DNA from: Jiangella mangrovi
GTDB lineage: Bacteria > Actinomycetota > Actinomycetes > Jiangellales > Jiangellaceae
NCBI RefSeq assembly: GCF_014204975.1
Contig: NZ_JACHMM010000001.1
Coordinates: 5,890,037-5,954,036 of the forward strand
Length of the DNA: 64,000 nt
Direction of reading: 5' to 3'
Part shown: in pieces, positions 17,090 to 27,700 of the stretch
Layout: the number at the start of each line of letters is the position of its first letter
Numbering within the stretch: the stretch's first letter is position 1
The notes under the pieces: generated by a model
What the model saw: only the letters and a program-made list of their open reading frames with translations
Told to the model about the DNA's origin: nothing
The model's database searches: none
Made by a program: the position numbers and the translations under genes

Positions 17090-17389
17090 TCAGGCCGCGC
17101 AGTCGCGGCAGATGAGCATCCCGTCCTTCTCCTTCGCCAGCTGGCTGCGGTGGTGTACCAGGAAGCACTGCGAACAGGTGAACTCGTCAGCCTGCCGCGG
17201 CAGCACCCGGACCGCCAGCTCCTCGTTCGAGAGGTCTGCTCCCGGAAGCTCCATGGACTCGTTCAGGTCCGACTCGTCGACGTCGACGATGCCGGACGAC
17301 TTGTCCATGCGCCGGTTCTTCAGCTCCTCGAGCGAGTCCTCGGACATCTCGTCGTCGGTCTTGCGTGGCGCGTCGTAATCGGTTGCCAT
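17090..17389 (-). CDS. DUF4193 zinc-ribbon-like protein
   Basis: 99 residues, starting MATDYDAPRKTDDE as in actinobacterial DUF4193 proteins. The N-terminal half is strongly acidic and disordered-looking. The C-terminus has two CxxC pairs (CSQC and CRDC) separated by HHRSQLAKEKDGMLI, which should bind one zinc ion. Similar proteins are thought to contact the transcription machinery, but no role can be read from the sequence. A purine run (GGGGGAATAG) provides the ribosome site. Confidence 0.85.
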   Translation of the reverse strand: MATDYDAPRKTDDEMSEDSLEELKNRRMDKSSGIVDVDESDLNESMELPGADLSNEELAVRVLPRQADEFTCSQCFLVHHRSQLAKEKDGMLICRDCAA

Positions 17390-17662
17390 CGATCTATTCC
17401 CCCTCACTGGGCGCGTTGTGGTTCGTCCGTTGGCCGGGTCGGTTGGACTCCGTGCCCCTCCGTAACGCACGACGGCCCACGGTTGTGCCCGCTCCGAGCG
17501 GGAGATTCTGCCTGATGCCGTACCCCGATGGCACGGCACCCCACACTGTGGGATTTCGTGTCGTCCTCTGGACCGACGCGTCACACCGCCCTCGCGGACG
17601 AGGGATGTCACCATTCCAGGCGAGAAGCTGTCAACGGACCGTATGAGGCTGAGAGGAACCGC

Positions 17663-18610
17663 ATGCTCGAGATCGACCGGCTGTCGCGTCGCTACGGGGA
17701 CGTCGTGGCCCTCGACGACCTCTCGTTCGCGGTCCGACCAGGGCAGATGTACGGATTCGTCGGCACCAACGGGGCCGGCAAGACCACCGCGATGCGCATC
17801 GTCCTCGGCGTTCTCGAGCCCGACAGCGGCGAGGTCCGGTGGAACGGCACCCCCCTCGACCAGGACATTCGCCGCGAGTTCGGGTACATGCCCGAAGAGC
17901 GCGGTCTGTACCCGAAGATGCAGGTCCACGAGCACCTCGTGTACCTCGCGCAGCTCCACGGTGTGGCACGCATCACAGCCGGAAAGGCTGCATCGGACCT
18001 GCTCGACGCGCTCGCTCTGAGCGAACGTGCGTCGGATCGCATCGAATCGCTCTCACTCGGTAACCAGCAACGGGTCCAGCTGGCGGCCGCGCTCGTCCAC
18101 GACCCCACGGTCATGGTCCTCGACGAGCCGTTCAGCGGCCTCGACCCCATGGGCGTCGACGCCATGGCCGCCGTCCTGCGCGCCCGCGTCGACGCCGGGG
18201 CCGCCGTCGTGTTCTCCAGCCACCAGCTCGAGCTGGTCGAGCGCCTCTGCGACGCCGTCGGCATCATCCGCGCGGGGCGCATGGTCGCCGACGGCTCCGT
18301 CGACGAGCTGCGTGGCGACGCCGGCCGCCGGTACCGCCTCTCGGTCGGTGCGGCTCCCGGGTGGACGGAGTCGCTCGTCGCCGCCGTGCCCGGCCTGTCC
18401 GTGATCGACGACGGCGACCGGGTCGCCCTGGTCGAGCTGCCGCCGTCGGCCGACGACCAGACCCTGCTCGACGCCGCCCGCGCGCTCGGGCCCGTGCACC
18501 AGTTCACGCCCGAGCGGCCGACGCTGGCCGAGCTGTTCCGCTCGGTGGTCGCCGAGCCGCCCGCCGAACCCGCCGCCGTCGGCTCCGAGAAGGTCGAGGC
18601 CGCCCGATGA
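17663..18610 (+). CDS. ABC exporter ATP-binding protein (NatA-like)
   Basis: 315 residues from ATG 17663 with GAGAGGAA upstream. Walker A GTNGAGKTT, signature LSLGNQQRVQ (variant of LSGGQ), Walker B VMVLDEPFSGLDP and the switch His (SSHQ) are all present; a C-terminal DUF4162-like extension follows (about 235-305). With the overlapping permease gene (ATGA) it makes an ABC-2 exporter resembling NatAB/YhaQP, which export Na+ or other toxic compounds. Substrate not determinable. Confidence 0.9.
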   Translation: MLEIDRLSRRYGDVVALDDLSFAVRPGQMYGFVGTNGAGKTTAMRIVLGVLEPDSGEVRWNGTPLDQDIRREFGYMPEERGLYPKMQVHEHLVYLAQLHGVARITAGKAASDLLDALALSERASDRIESLSLGNQQRVQLAAALVHDPTVMVLDEPFSGLDPMGVDAMAAVLRARVDAGAAVVFSSHQLELVERLCDAVGIIRAGRMVADGSVDELRGDAGRRYRLSVGAAPGWTESLVAAVPGLSVIDDGDRVALVELPPSADDQTLLDAARALGPVHQFTPERPTLAELFRSVVAEPPAEPAAVGSEKVEAAR

Positions 18611-19815
18611 CCCGCCCCCTGTCGTTCCGCGAGGCCGTCACGCTGGTCGCGAAGCGCGAGTTCGGCCAGCGCATCCGCGAGCGCTCGTTCTTCATCTCGC
18701 TGCTCATCACCATCGGCATCATCGCCGTCGTCGTGCTGCTCCCCCGGTTCACCGACCTCGGCAACGACAGCTACGACGTCGCCCTGGTCGGCGAGGCGTC
18801 GGCGCTGCAGGAGGCGGTCGAGCGGCAGGCCGAGGTGTCCGACATCGAGGTGAGCTTCGACACGTCGGTGGGTGACGCCGCCGCGGCCGAGCAGGCGGTC
18901 CGCGACGGTGACATCGACGCCTACGTCGACGGTGACACCGTCTACGTCGACCAGTCGCTCGACAGCACGCTGCGCGCCGTCCTCGAGAACGCGTACAGCC
19001 AGGTCGAGGGGGCGCGGGCGCTGGAGTCGGCCGGCATCGACCCCGCCGAGGTGTCCGCCGCCCTGACGTCCGCGACCCTCGAGACAGTGACGCTCGACCC
19101 CGACGCCGACGAGCGCGAGACTCGCGGCGGCATCGCCTTCTTCGGGACGATCATCCTGTTCGGCCAGCTGATCACGTACTCGATGTGGGTCGCCATGGGC
19201 GTGGTCGAAGAGAAGTCCAGCCGCGTCGTCGAGGTCATCCTGTCGACCATCCCGGCCCGTGCGCTGCTGGCCGGCAAGATCATCGGTATCGGCCTGCTGG
19301 GCTTGGTGCAGCTGACGCTGATCGGCGGACTGGGGTTGGGCATCGCGGCAGCCCTGGGAGCGGTCGAGCTGACCGGCCCGATGATCTCTCCGGTCCTGAC
19401 GGCGCTCGGCTGGTTCGTGCTCGGCTTCGCCGCCTACGCCTCACTGTCCGCCGCCGCAGCCGCCCGGATCTCGCGGCAGGAGGACCTGCAGAACGTCACC
19501 ACGCCGGTGAACACGCTGATGATGGTGTCGTACTTCGGCGCGTTCTTCGTCTTCCTCAACCCCGACACCCCCGCCGCGGGGGTGCTGAGCATCGTGCCGC
19601 CCTTCAGCGCCCTGATCATGCCGCTGCGCATGGCCCGGGGCGATGCCGCCGGCTGGGAGGTCGCGCTGGCGCTGGGGCTGATGCTGGCGTTGATCGCGGT
19701 ACTGGTCGTGCTGGCGGCGCGGATCTACGAGGGCGCGGTGCTCCGGATGGGCGCCAAGGTGTCCCTGAAGGACGCCTGGGCCGCCCGCCGAAAGGTGAGC
19801 TCGTCAGGGTCCTGA
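18607..19815 (+). CDS. ABC-2 exporter permease (NatB-like)
   Basis: 402 residues. One N-terminal membrane helix (about 30-50), then a large extracytoplasmic domain (about 55-170) rich in Asp/Ala, then about five membrane helices with VVEEKSSRVVEVILSTI, the hallmark of the NatB/YhaP branch of ABC-2 permeases. It partners the preceding ATPase. The copy-A repeat begins at or within four bases of its stop codon. Confidence 0.87.
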   Translation: MTRPLSFREAVTLVAKREFGQRIRERSFFISLLITIGIIAVVVLLPRFTDLGNDSYDVALVGEASALQEAVERQAEVSDIEVSFDTSVGDAAAAEQAVRDGDIDAYVDGDTVYVDQSLDSTLRAVLENAYSQVEGARALESAGIDPAEVSAALTSATLETVTLDPDADERETRGGIAFFGTIILFGQLITYSMWVAMGVVEEKSSRVVEVILSTIPARALLAGKIIGIGLLGLVQLTLIGGLGLGIAAALGAVELTGPMISPVLTALGWFVLGFAAYASLSAAAAARISRQEDLQNVTTPVNTLMMVSYFGAFFVFLNPDTPAAGVLSIVPPFSALIMPLRMARGDAAGWEVALALGLMLALIAVLVVLAARIYEGAVLRMGAKVSLKDAWAARRKVSSSGS

Positions 19816-20019
19816 GGTGCGCCGGGGTGATGAGGTTGGCTCGCCTCGAGCCGTTCCCTCCTGGTCTGGCGTCACGTCCTGGTCCCCCGTCACGCCCGCG
19901 AGCCGAAATCGGCCGTTTCGCGTGACACCAGACCAGGACGTGACGGCAGACCACGACGTCACACCCAGGACCAAGCAGGCCGGAACCACCCACCCGTCGC
20001 CAGACTCCCCCCGTCCCCC
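19812..20019. repeat. About 210-base repeat with conserved ends and palindromic core (copy A)
   Basis: The left end CTGAGGTGCGCCGGGGTGAT..GGCTCGCCTCG (19812-19848) and right end CACCCGT.GCCAGACTCCCC..GTCCCC (19991-20019) recur at 30931-30968 and 31114-31141. The core is different: arms 19862-19883 and 19932-19953 pair over 22 bases with one mismatch, with GTCACGC/GCGTGAC (19889-19895, 19920-19926) nested inside. It fills the gap between convergent genes. Confidence 0.75.
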
Positions 20020-20023
20020 ACCG

Positions 20024-20821
20024 TCAGTCCCGATCAGCGCCCAGCCGCTCCAACAACGACGTCAGCTCAACAGCGACCCCGGGCGTCGCGGCCAGCGCCA
20101 GCTCTCCGCCCGCGGCAGCGCCGCGCAGCCCACTGACCACCGCCCCGGCCTCGGCGGCGATCAGACCGCCGGCCGCGAGGTCCCAGGGGTTCAGTCCTCG
20201 CTCGTAGTACGCGTCCAGCCGGCCGGACGCGACCGCGCACAGGTCCAGGGCCGCCGCCCCGGCCCGCCGGATGTCGCGCACCCGGGGCACGACCTCCAGC
20301 AGCACCGAAGCCTGCCGCGCCCTCCGGCCGGCGTCGTAACCGAAACCGGTCCCCACCAGCGCCAACGACAGTGACGTACACGACGACACCCGGACCGGCC
20401 GGCCGTCGAGGAAGGCGCCGCCGCCCTGCACCGCCGTCCAGAGCTCGCCGCTCGCCGGGTTCAGCACCACCCCGGCGACCACGACGCCGTCGACGGAAGC
20501 CGCGATCGACACCGCGTACTGCGGGATGCCGTACAGGTAGTTGACCGTCCCGTCGATCGGGTCGACCACCCACTCCACCCCGGAGGACCCCACGACCGAG
20601 CCGTCCTCCTCGCCCACGAACCCGTCGTCCGGGCGGGCGGCGAAGAGCCGGGAGCGGATCAGCGCCTCGGCGGCGGTGTCGGACTCCGTCACGACGTCGG
20701 TGGGCGTCGACTTGGTGCCGGCGACGGCCATGCGCTCGACGGCCTCACGCCGTTCGCGGACGAGGTCACCGGCCTCGCGGGCGGTCTTCTCGGCCAGGCC
20801 GAGCAGCTCGGCGGGCGTCAC
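20024..20821 (-). CDS. Inositol monophosphatase family protein
   Basis: 265 residues from GTG 20821, which overlaps the ferrochelatase stop (GTGA). Metal-site motifs are complete: [20 protein letters not shown] and [16 protein letters not shown]. Members dephosphorylate inositol-1-phosphate, and some act on histidinol phosphate, 3'-phosphoadenosine 5'-phosphate or fructose bisphosphate, so the substrate is not settled. In actinobacteria inositol feeds mycothiol and phosphatidylinositol. Confidence 0.9.
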   Translation of the reverse strand: MTPAELLGLAEKTAREAGDLVRERREAVERMAVAGTKSTPTDVVTESDTAAEALIRSRLFAARPDDGFVGEEDGSVVGSSGVEWVVDPIDGTVNYLYGIPQYAVSIAASVDGVVVAGVVLNPASGELWTAVQGGGAFLDGRPVRVSSCTSLSLALVGTGFGYDAGRRARQASVLLEVVPRVRDIRRAGAAALDLCAVASGRLDAYYERGLNPWDLAAGGLIAAEAGAVVSGLRGAAAGGELALAATPGVAVELTSLLERLGADRD

Positions 20822-21921
20822 GACGGGTACGGAGGCGAGTCGACGCCGCACAGGGCGGGCTGGTCGCCGCGCAGGTTCGGGCAGCAGCCGGCCGGGCACA
20901 CGTCGTGCGCAGGGCCGGGCGCGCCGATGCTCGCCCGCGTGACCGACTCGCCGCGCTCGACGGCGGCCCGCTCGAGCAGGAGGTCGATGACGGTGTCGAC
21001 GAAGTCCGGGTGGGTGCCGGCGGTGGCCGCCCGGGCCGCCGCGATGCCGAGCTCCTTCGCCGTCGCCAGGGCCTCGGTGTCGAGGTCGTAGGCGACCTCC
21101 ATGTGGTCGGACAGGAACCCGATGGGCGCCAGCACGACGGCCTCGACCCCGTCGGCGGCCAGGGACGCCAGGTGGTCGTTGACGTCGGGCTCCAGCCACG
21201 GCATGGACGGCGGGCCGCTGCGTGAGCAGTAGACGAGGTCGTGCTGCCGCGACACCCCGGTCCGCTCCTCGACCTGCGCACTCACGGCCGAGGCGACGGC
21301 CAGGTGCTGCGCGACGTAGGCGCCGCCCGTCGGCCCCGAGGTCTCGGCCATGGCGTCCGGGATGGAGTGCGTGACGTAGACGATGCGCGCCCCGTCTGCG
21401 AGGTCGCGCGGGAGGTCGCCCAGCGCGCCCACGACGCCGTCGGCGTTGGCGGTGACGAACCCGGGGTTGTCGAACGAGTGCCGCAGCCGGTCGATGCGCG
21501 GCGCGCCCGGCCCCACCTGCTGCACCGCGCGCCAGAGGTCCTCGCGGTACTGCCGGCAGCCGGAGTAGGAGTCGTACGCGCTGGTCACGAACGCAGCGAC
21601 GCGCTGGACGCCGTCGTCGCGCATGCGGGCGAGCTCGTCGGCGAGGTACGGGTCCCAGTTGCGGTTGCCCCAGTAGACCGGGAGCGAGATGCGCCGCTCG
21701 GCCAGCTCGTGCTCGAGGTTCGCGATGAGCGCGCGGTTCTGGTCGTTGATCGGGCTGCGCCCGCCGAACAGGCGGTAGTGCTCGCCGACCTCTTCCAGCC
21801 GCTCGCGCGGGATGCCCTTGCCGCGCGTGACGTTCTCGAGGAACGGGATGACGTCGTCCTGCCCCTCCGGACCGCCGAAGGAGACGACCAGGAGAGCGTC
21901 GTACGGATCGGTGATGCTCAC
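20818..21921 (-). CDS. hemH: Ferrochelatase (coproporphyrin-type)
   Basis: 367 residues from GTG 21921. It inserts Fe2+ into a porphyrin; in actinobacteria the substrate is coproporphyrin III. Visible motifs: [11 protein letters not shown] at the start, SINDQNRAL-type loop (RSPINDQNR), HSIPDAM with the metal-binding His and [14 protein letters not shown] with the conserved Glu. The C-terminus [18 protein letters not shown] supplies cysteines for the [2Fe-2S] cluster known in actinobacterial enzymes. Coupled to the inositol monophosphatase gene. Confidence 0.94.
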   Translation of the reverse strand: MSITDPYDALLVVSFGGPEGQDDVIPFLENVTRGKGIPRERLEEVGEHYRLFGGRSPINDQNRALIANLEHELAERRISLPVYWGNRNWDPYLADELARMRDDGVQRVAAFVTSAYDSYSGCRQYREDLWRAVQQVGPGAPRIDRLRHSFDNPGFVTANADGVVGALGDLPRDLADGARIVYVTHSIPDAMAETSGPTGGAYVAQHLAVASAVSAQVEERTGVSRQHDLVYCSRSGPPSMPWLEPDVNDHLASLAADGVEAVVLAPIGFLSDHMEVAYDLDTEALATAKELGIAAARAATAGTHPDFVDTVIDLLLERAAVERGESVTRASIGAPGPAHDVCPAGCCPNLRGDQPALCGVDSPPYPS

Positions 21922-21996
21922 CGTGAGAGCCTACCCAAGGCCGACCGCGACGTCCCTGCGGCGGCGAGTCCCACAACGGAAAGGGGGTCAGCGCCC

Positions 21997-23295
21997 ATGC
22001 CTTGGCAGAACTGGGCGCGCACGGTGCAGGCGCGCCCGGTGCGCGTCGAGCGACCCGCCTCCGCGGCCGAGGCCGCCGCCGTCCTGGCCACCGCCGCGCA
22101 CGACGGCGTCCGGGTCAAGCCGGTCGGGGCGGGGCACAGCTTCACCCCCATCGCCGCGACCGACGGCGTCCAAGTGCGGCTCGACGGGCTGAGCGGTCTG
22201 CTCGCACTCGACGCGGACGCGGGAACGGCCACCGTCAGCGCCGGCACCCGGTTGCACGAGCTGAACGCGCTGCTCGCGGCCCGCGGCCACGGCCTGACGA
22301 ACATGGGCGACATCGCCGTGCAGACGGTGTCCGGCGCCATCGCGACCGGCACGCACGGCAGCGGCCGGGTGTCGGCGTCGCTGTCGGAGCAGGTGGTGGG
22401 GCTCGAGATCGCGCTGCCGGACGGCTCGGTGCGGCAGGTCTCGGCGGCCGATGCGGGCGACGACGGCGACCTCTTTCAGGCCGCGCGGCTCGGCCTGGGG
22501 GCGCTGGGCATCGTGACCAGTGTCACCTTCCGGGTCGAGCCGGCGTTCACGCTGCGTTCCACCGTCGAGCGGACCACGCTGGACGCCGTCTGCGAGCGGT
22601 TCACCGACCTCGAGGCCGAGGACCACTGCGACCTCTACTGGCTGCCGTTCACCGACACCGTGCAGCTCACCGTCAACCGGCGCACCGGCGAGGCGGCCGC
22701 GCCGCCGCACCCCGTCGCCGCCTGGTGGTCCGGCGACGTCGTCGAGAACGCCGGCCTGGCCCTCGTCCAGCGCGTGACCAGGGCCGCACCCAAGACCACA
22801 CCGGCCGTCAACGCCGTCGCCGCCCGGCTCATCGGCGGTCGCACGTTCGTCGACGCCGCGCCGAAGGTCTTCACCAGCACGCGGCGGGTCCGGTTCCACG
22901 AGATGGAGTACGCGCTCCCCCGGTCCGCGGCCGCCTGCGCGCTGCACGCTCTGCGCGACCTCACCAGGCGGGGACCGTGGCGGGTCGCGTTCCCGGTCGA
23001 GATCCGGCTGGCGCCCGCCGACGACGTCTGGCTCTCGCCCGCGTACGGCCGCGACACCGTCTACGTCGCGACCCACGCCTACCCCCGCACGGACTACCCC
23101 GGCTGGTTCGCCGCCGTCGAGAAGCTGTGGCTGGAGTACGGTGGCCGGCCGCACTGGGGAAAGCTCCATACCCGCGATTCAGGGTATCTTCGCGATCAAT
23201 ACTCGCGAATGGGGTCGTTCCGGGCGGTGCGCGACCGGGTCGACCCCCGGCGGATCATGGTCAACGAGTACCTCGACCAGGTCCTGGGCGAGTGA
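21997..23295 (+). CDS. D-arabinono-1,4-lactone / L-gulonolactone-type oxidase
   Basis: 432 residues from ATG 21997 (AAAGGGGG upstream). The N-terminal FAD-binding type 4 domain (about 10-170, VKPVGAGHSFTPIA, GTHGSG) is followed by the ALO domain ending in GRPHWGK, the aldonolactone-oxidase signature. It oxidises an aldono-1,4-lactone with O2 or another acceptor. The His in GAGHSF may carry no covalent FAD in bacteria. Bases 23157-23215, coding the segment after HWGK, are noticeably A+T-richer than the rest of the gene. Confidence 0.88.
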   Translation: MPWQNWARTVQARPVRVERPASAAEAAAVLATAAHDGVRVKPVGAGHSFTPIAATDGVQVRLDGLSGLLALDADAGTATVSAGTRLHELNALLAARGHGLTNMGDIAVQTVSGAIATGTHGSGRVSASLSEQVVGLEIALPDGSVRQVSAADAGDDGDLFQAARLGLGALGIVTSVTFRVEPAFTLRSTVERTTLDAVCERFTDLEAEDHCDLYWLPFTDTVQLTVNRRTGEAAAPPHPVAAWWSGDVVENAGLALVQRVTRAAPKTTPAVNAVAARLIGGRTFVDAAPKVFTSTRRVRFHEMEYALPRSAAACALHALRDLTRRGPWRVAFPVEIRLAPADDVWLSPAYGRDTVYVATHAYPRTDYPGWFAAVEKLWLEYGGRPHWGKLHTRDSGYLRDQYSRMGSFRAVRDRVDPRRIMVNEYLDQVLGE

Positions 23296-23406
23296 GCCGG
23301 ACGTGAAAAACTGCTCGTCAGACCGGCCGGTACGGCGGCGTGGCGGCTTGGATCGACCCTGTCCCACGGGTGACGATGGTGGCAGTCGTGATTGGGAGGT
23401 GACGGT

Positions 23407-24573
23407 GTGCGCGAGGTTCGGCTGATCGCGGTCAGCGAGGACGGCGCCCATCTGATCCTCTCCGGGCACGACGGTGAACAGTTCGCGTTGCGGGTGGACG
23501 ACCGCCTGCTCGCCGCGATCCGAGGCGACCGAGCGAGGTTGGGACAGTTGGATATCCGGCTCGAAAGCCAGCTACGTCCACGCGACATCCAGGCACGCAT
23601 CCGCGCAGGCGAGTCCGTCGACTCCGTGGCCGCGGTCGCGGGGATGCCCCGCGAGAAGGTCGAGCGCTTCGCCGGCCCCGTCCTCGCCGAGCGCGAGCAC
23701 ATCGCCGGCCGCGCCCGGCAGGCCACCGTCCGCCGGCTCGGCGGCGACGGCCCGCCCCAGACCCTCGAGGCCGCCGCGGGCGCCACCGCCAAGGTCCACG
23801 GCGCCGACCCCGACCTCGTCGAGTGGGACGCCTGGCGGCGCGAGGACGGCCGCTGGCTGGTCCGCTTCGCCTGGGCCGGCGAGGAGGAGGACTCCGCCCT
23901 CTTCTCGTTCGACCCCTCCGGCCGCACCGTCGTGCCCGAGGACGACAACGCCCGCTCAATCGCCGGCGTGCTGCCCGCCGAGGCGCCCGCCGGCCCCGAG
24001 CCCGACGTCCCGACGGGGCCCGCGCGGCTCTCGGTCGTCGGCTCGCGGGGGGCCGCCGCTCCCGTCGATGACGACGAGGGACCCGACCTTCCGGCGTTCC
24101 TCAAGCCGTCCGCGGGCGTGGGCCCGGTGCGCGGCCTGGTCCGCGACTACGACGACGCCGCCGACCCCGACGACGACGAGTTCGAGAACACCACGCCGAT
24201 CCCGACGGCCGCCTCCCGTCGTGGCACCCGGCGCACGACCAGTCGCCCCGGCCGCGAGCGCCGTCGCCGCGAGCCCGACCTCTTCCACGACCACGCGCCC
24301 GAGCCGGCCCCGGCACCGTCTGCCCCGTCGTCGCGAGAGGTCGCGCGCGAGGAGCCCGCCGCTCACGACGAGGACGATGCGGTCACCAGCGAGCGGCTGC
24401 GGCTCAGCGACATCGCCCAGCACGTCGAGACCGAGGAGGCCGCCGAGGCCGACCTCGCCGCGACCGCCGACGAAGCCGCACCGCCCGCCCGCAAGCCGGC
24501 CTCGTCGCGCAACCGCCGGCCGAGCGTTCCGAGCTGGGACGAGATCATGTTCGGCCGCCGCAAGAACGACTGA
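23407..24573 (+). CDS. sepH: Cell-division protein SepH (DUF3071)
   Basis: 388 residues from GTG 23407 (GGAGG upstream). The N-terminal DUF3071 domain begins REVRLIAVSEDGAHLIL and contains the helix-turn-helix-like RDIQARIRAGESVDSVAAVAGM. The middle is long, disordered and rich in Asp, Arg and Pro. The conserved C-terminal helix VPSWDEIMFGRRK is present. SepH binds FtsZ and promotes Z-ring assembly in Streptomyces and mycobacteria. A strong terminator follows. Confidence 0.92.
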   Translation: MREVRLIAVSEDGAHLILSGHDGEQFALRVDDRLLAAIRGDRARLGQLDIRLESQLRPRDIQARIRAGESVDSVAAVAGMPREKVERFAGPVLAEREHIAGRARQATVRRLGGDGPPQTLEAAAGATAKVHGADPDLVEWDAWRREDGRWLVRFAWAGEEEDSALFSFDPSGRTVVPEDDNARSIAGVLPAEAPAGPEPDVPTGPARLSVVGSRGAAAPVDDDEGPDLPAFLKPSAGVGPVRGLVRDYDDAADPDDDEFENTTPIPTAASRRGTRRTTSRPGRERRRREPDLFHDHAPEPAPAPSAPSSREVAREEPAAHDEDDAVTSERLRLSDIAQHVETEEAAEADLAATADEAAPPARKPASSRNRRPSVPSWDEIMFGRRKND

Positions 24574-24584
24574 CGCATTGCCCC

Positions 24585-24620
24585 GAAGCCCCGCCCGTCC
24601 TCGTGACGCGGCGGGGCTTC
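24585..24620 (+). terminator. Terminator after sepH
   Basis: GAAGCCCCGCC and GGCGGGGCTTC are perfect 11-base arms around a 14-base loop, 12 bases after the sepH stop. Only a weak T-containing stretch follows. Confidence 0.75.
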
Positions 24621-24780
24621 GTCGTGCCGTGGGCATTGCCGTGAGCTATGGGGCCGACGGCACCCGGTACCCGTCGGGGATTCATCCAAAGTTCGATCTA
24701 CCGCCAATGGGATGATCCGGACAAGGTGCATCGAAAGCATTCACTGCTGCTGACACATCTCCTCAGTCGCAAGGATTCAG

Positions 24781-27700
24781 ATGTCCGCAGCCAGCACCAG
24801 AACACGACGCCGTCGGCTGACGTCGTCGTTGTCCGCATTGACGGCGAGTGCCGTCGCGTTCGGTCTCCTCACGACCGTCCCCGCAGCAGCCGCCGAAAGC
24901 CCGAGCGGCCCGCCGCTGACCGATGACGCGATCGAACTGGTCGACCGCACCGAGCAGATCGGCCCCGGCATCACGCTGCGCGAGCTGACCTCGGTGACGC
25001 CCACCGGGTGGTACGACCAGCACATTCTCACCGCCGACCTCGCCAACCCTGCCGTCACGAGCGACCTGCTCGCGGGTGAGCACGTGACCGACCGGGCGCC
25101 GACGTCGGTGCACGTGAACGAGGTGGGCGCCGTCGCCGGCGTCAATGGCGACTTCTTCGACATCAACAACTCCGGCGCGCCGCTGGGTGCGGAGGTGCGC
25201 GACGGCGAGCTGCTGAAGTCCTCGGACTACGGCACCTGGACGCACGTCGGCGTCGGGGCCGACGGCATCGGCCGCGCGGTCGACATGACGCTGGACGCGA
25301 CGGCGACCTTCGGCGGGACGGCGCACCGCGTGGTCTCGCTGAACGCCTCGAACAACCTCGCCGGCTCCCCCAACGGCGCCATCGTCGCCTACACCGAGAA
25401 GTGGGGCTCGTACCGTCGCAGCATCGGCGTCAACGGCGCCACCGACGTCGCGTCCGTGCTCGTCCAGGACGAGAAGGTCGTCTCCGTCGACACCACGACC
25501 GCCGGCGAGGGACCGATCCCCAGCGGTGCGTTCGTGCTGGTCGGCCGCGAGGCCGGCGCCGCCGCGATCCGCACCCTGCAGCCGGGTGACCCCGTCACGC
25601 TCACCTACGAGCTCAGCGACGAGATCGCCCAGCAGATGACGTTCGTCATCGGCTCCAACCGCGAGCTGGTCCGCGACGGCGTCGCCCGCCCGGACTCCGA
25701 GCTCGACAACGACGTCCACCCGCGCACCGTCATCGGGTTCAAGGACGACGGCAGGACCATGATCCTCATGACGAACGACGGGCGGCAGTCGCCGGTCAAC
25801 GGCATGACGATGCGCGAGCTGGCCCGCTTCATGGTCCGCCTGGGCGCCGAGACCGCCTGGAACCTCGACGGCGGCGGCTCGACCTCCATGGTGGCCCGCC
25901 CGCTCGGCGAGGAGGCCGCCACCGTCCGCAACAGCCCGTCCGACGGCGGCGAGCGGCTCGACCCCAACGGCGTCGGCCTGTTCGTGACGCCGGGCAACGG
26001 CCGGGCGAAGGAGCTGGTCATCACGCCGGGCGAGGAGGAGGCGCGGGCGTTCCCGGGCCTGCACCGCACGCTCACCGCGAAGGCCGTCGACAACCACCTG
26101 ACACCGGTCGCCGTCGACCCCGCCGGCGTCCGGTGGCGCAGCAGCGGCGGCAGCTTCGACGGCTCCGTCCTCGAGGTGCCGGCGAACCGGCGCGGGCGCG
26201 TCGTCGTCCACGCCACATCGGGCGCGGCGCAGGGCGTCCGGAGCGTCCAGATCCTCGGCGAGCTGAACTCGCTGGAGCTGTCGACGAACCGCATCTCGAT
26301 CAGCGAGGCAACGCCGCAGAACGCCGTCCAGGTCGCTGTCACGGGCCGCGACGCGCAGGGCTTCGCCGCTCCCGTCGAGCTGGTCGACCTCGACCTCAGC
26401 TACGACGAGTCCGTCGTCAGCATCACGCCGTCGGGCACGGGCCTGAAGATCACCCCGCTGACCGCCGGCGGCACCGTCGTCGAGCTGACGGCGGCCGGCC
26501 ACACCGTGAAGCTGCCGGTCACCGTCGGTGTGCAGACCATCCAGGTGTACGACTTCCAGGACGACTACGCCGCCAACGGCCGCTGGACCCGCAACGGCAC
26601 CGCCGGCGCGCGCATGGACATCCTGGACGACCCCGAGGGCATCCGCCTGGAGTTCGGCGCCGCCCGCAACAAGGGCATCACCGCCGCCAGCAACGCGAAC
26701 CGCTGGGTCGAGATCCCCGGCCAGCCGCTGCGCGTCCGGATCAAGATCAAGTCCGACGTGTTCATCCCGAGCGGGCTCACCTACGCCGGCTTCTGGGACG
26801 CCGAGGGCACTTCGGTCGGCATCTACGGCAACGGGCTGCAGCCGTCGGACGAGTGGCAGTACGCGACGTTCACCATCCCGTCGACGGCGGTGTTCCCGAT
26901 CCGCTTCAACTCGTTCCAGGGCATCAACACCGCGGTCGACCAGCAGGTCCCGGGCCGGTTCGTCATCGGCGGCATCGAGGCCGACGTGCCGTCGCAGATC
27001 GATCTGCCCGAGCAGGACCCGCTGCGCGCCGACCCGCTGTTCTCGGCCGACGGCCAGGCTCAGCCGGGCGCCGACTGGACCTTCGCCACGCTGTCCGACG
27101 TGCAGTTCACCGCGGCCGCGCCCGACCTCACCCAGGTCGCCGTCGCCGCCCTGAACCGCATCCGGGCCGAGGAGCCGGACCTCGTCGTGCTCAACGGCGA
27201 CATCGTCGACCGCGGCCTCCCGGAGGACATCGCCCTGGCCCGCCGGACGCTCGAGGAGGGCGGCTGCGACCTGATCCCGGTCGGCGAGGAGCCCGCGGCC
27301 GAGAGCACGCCCGACCACGGCACCGGCACCATCCCCTGCTACTACGTGCCGGGCAACCACGAGTCCTACGGCGTCAACAACACGCAGGGCACGCTGGCCG
27401 CCTGGGAGGCCGAGTTCGGGCAGCCGTTCCGGACCTTCGACCACAAGGGCACCCGGTTCATCCTGCTCAACAGCTCCCTGGGGAGCCTGCGCGGCTCGGA
27501 CTGGGAACAGCTGCCCATGCTGCAGGTGGCGCTCGAGACCGCGGCCGGCGACGAGTCGATCAGCAACGTCATGGTCTTCGCCCACCACCCGGTCGACGAC
27601 CCGGCCGAGACCAAGGCCAGCCAGCTCGGCGACCGCATGGAGGTCCGGCTGGTCGAGAAGCTGCTCGCCGACTTCCGCGACGCCAGCGACAAGGGCGCCA

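Noticed and set aside
17390-17662. Additional gene in the gap between DUF4193 and the ABC ATPase
   Set aside because: Short frames there have no ribosome sites or coding bias; the gap more likely holds two divergent promoters.
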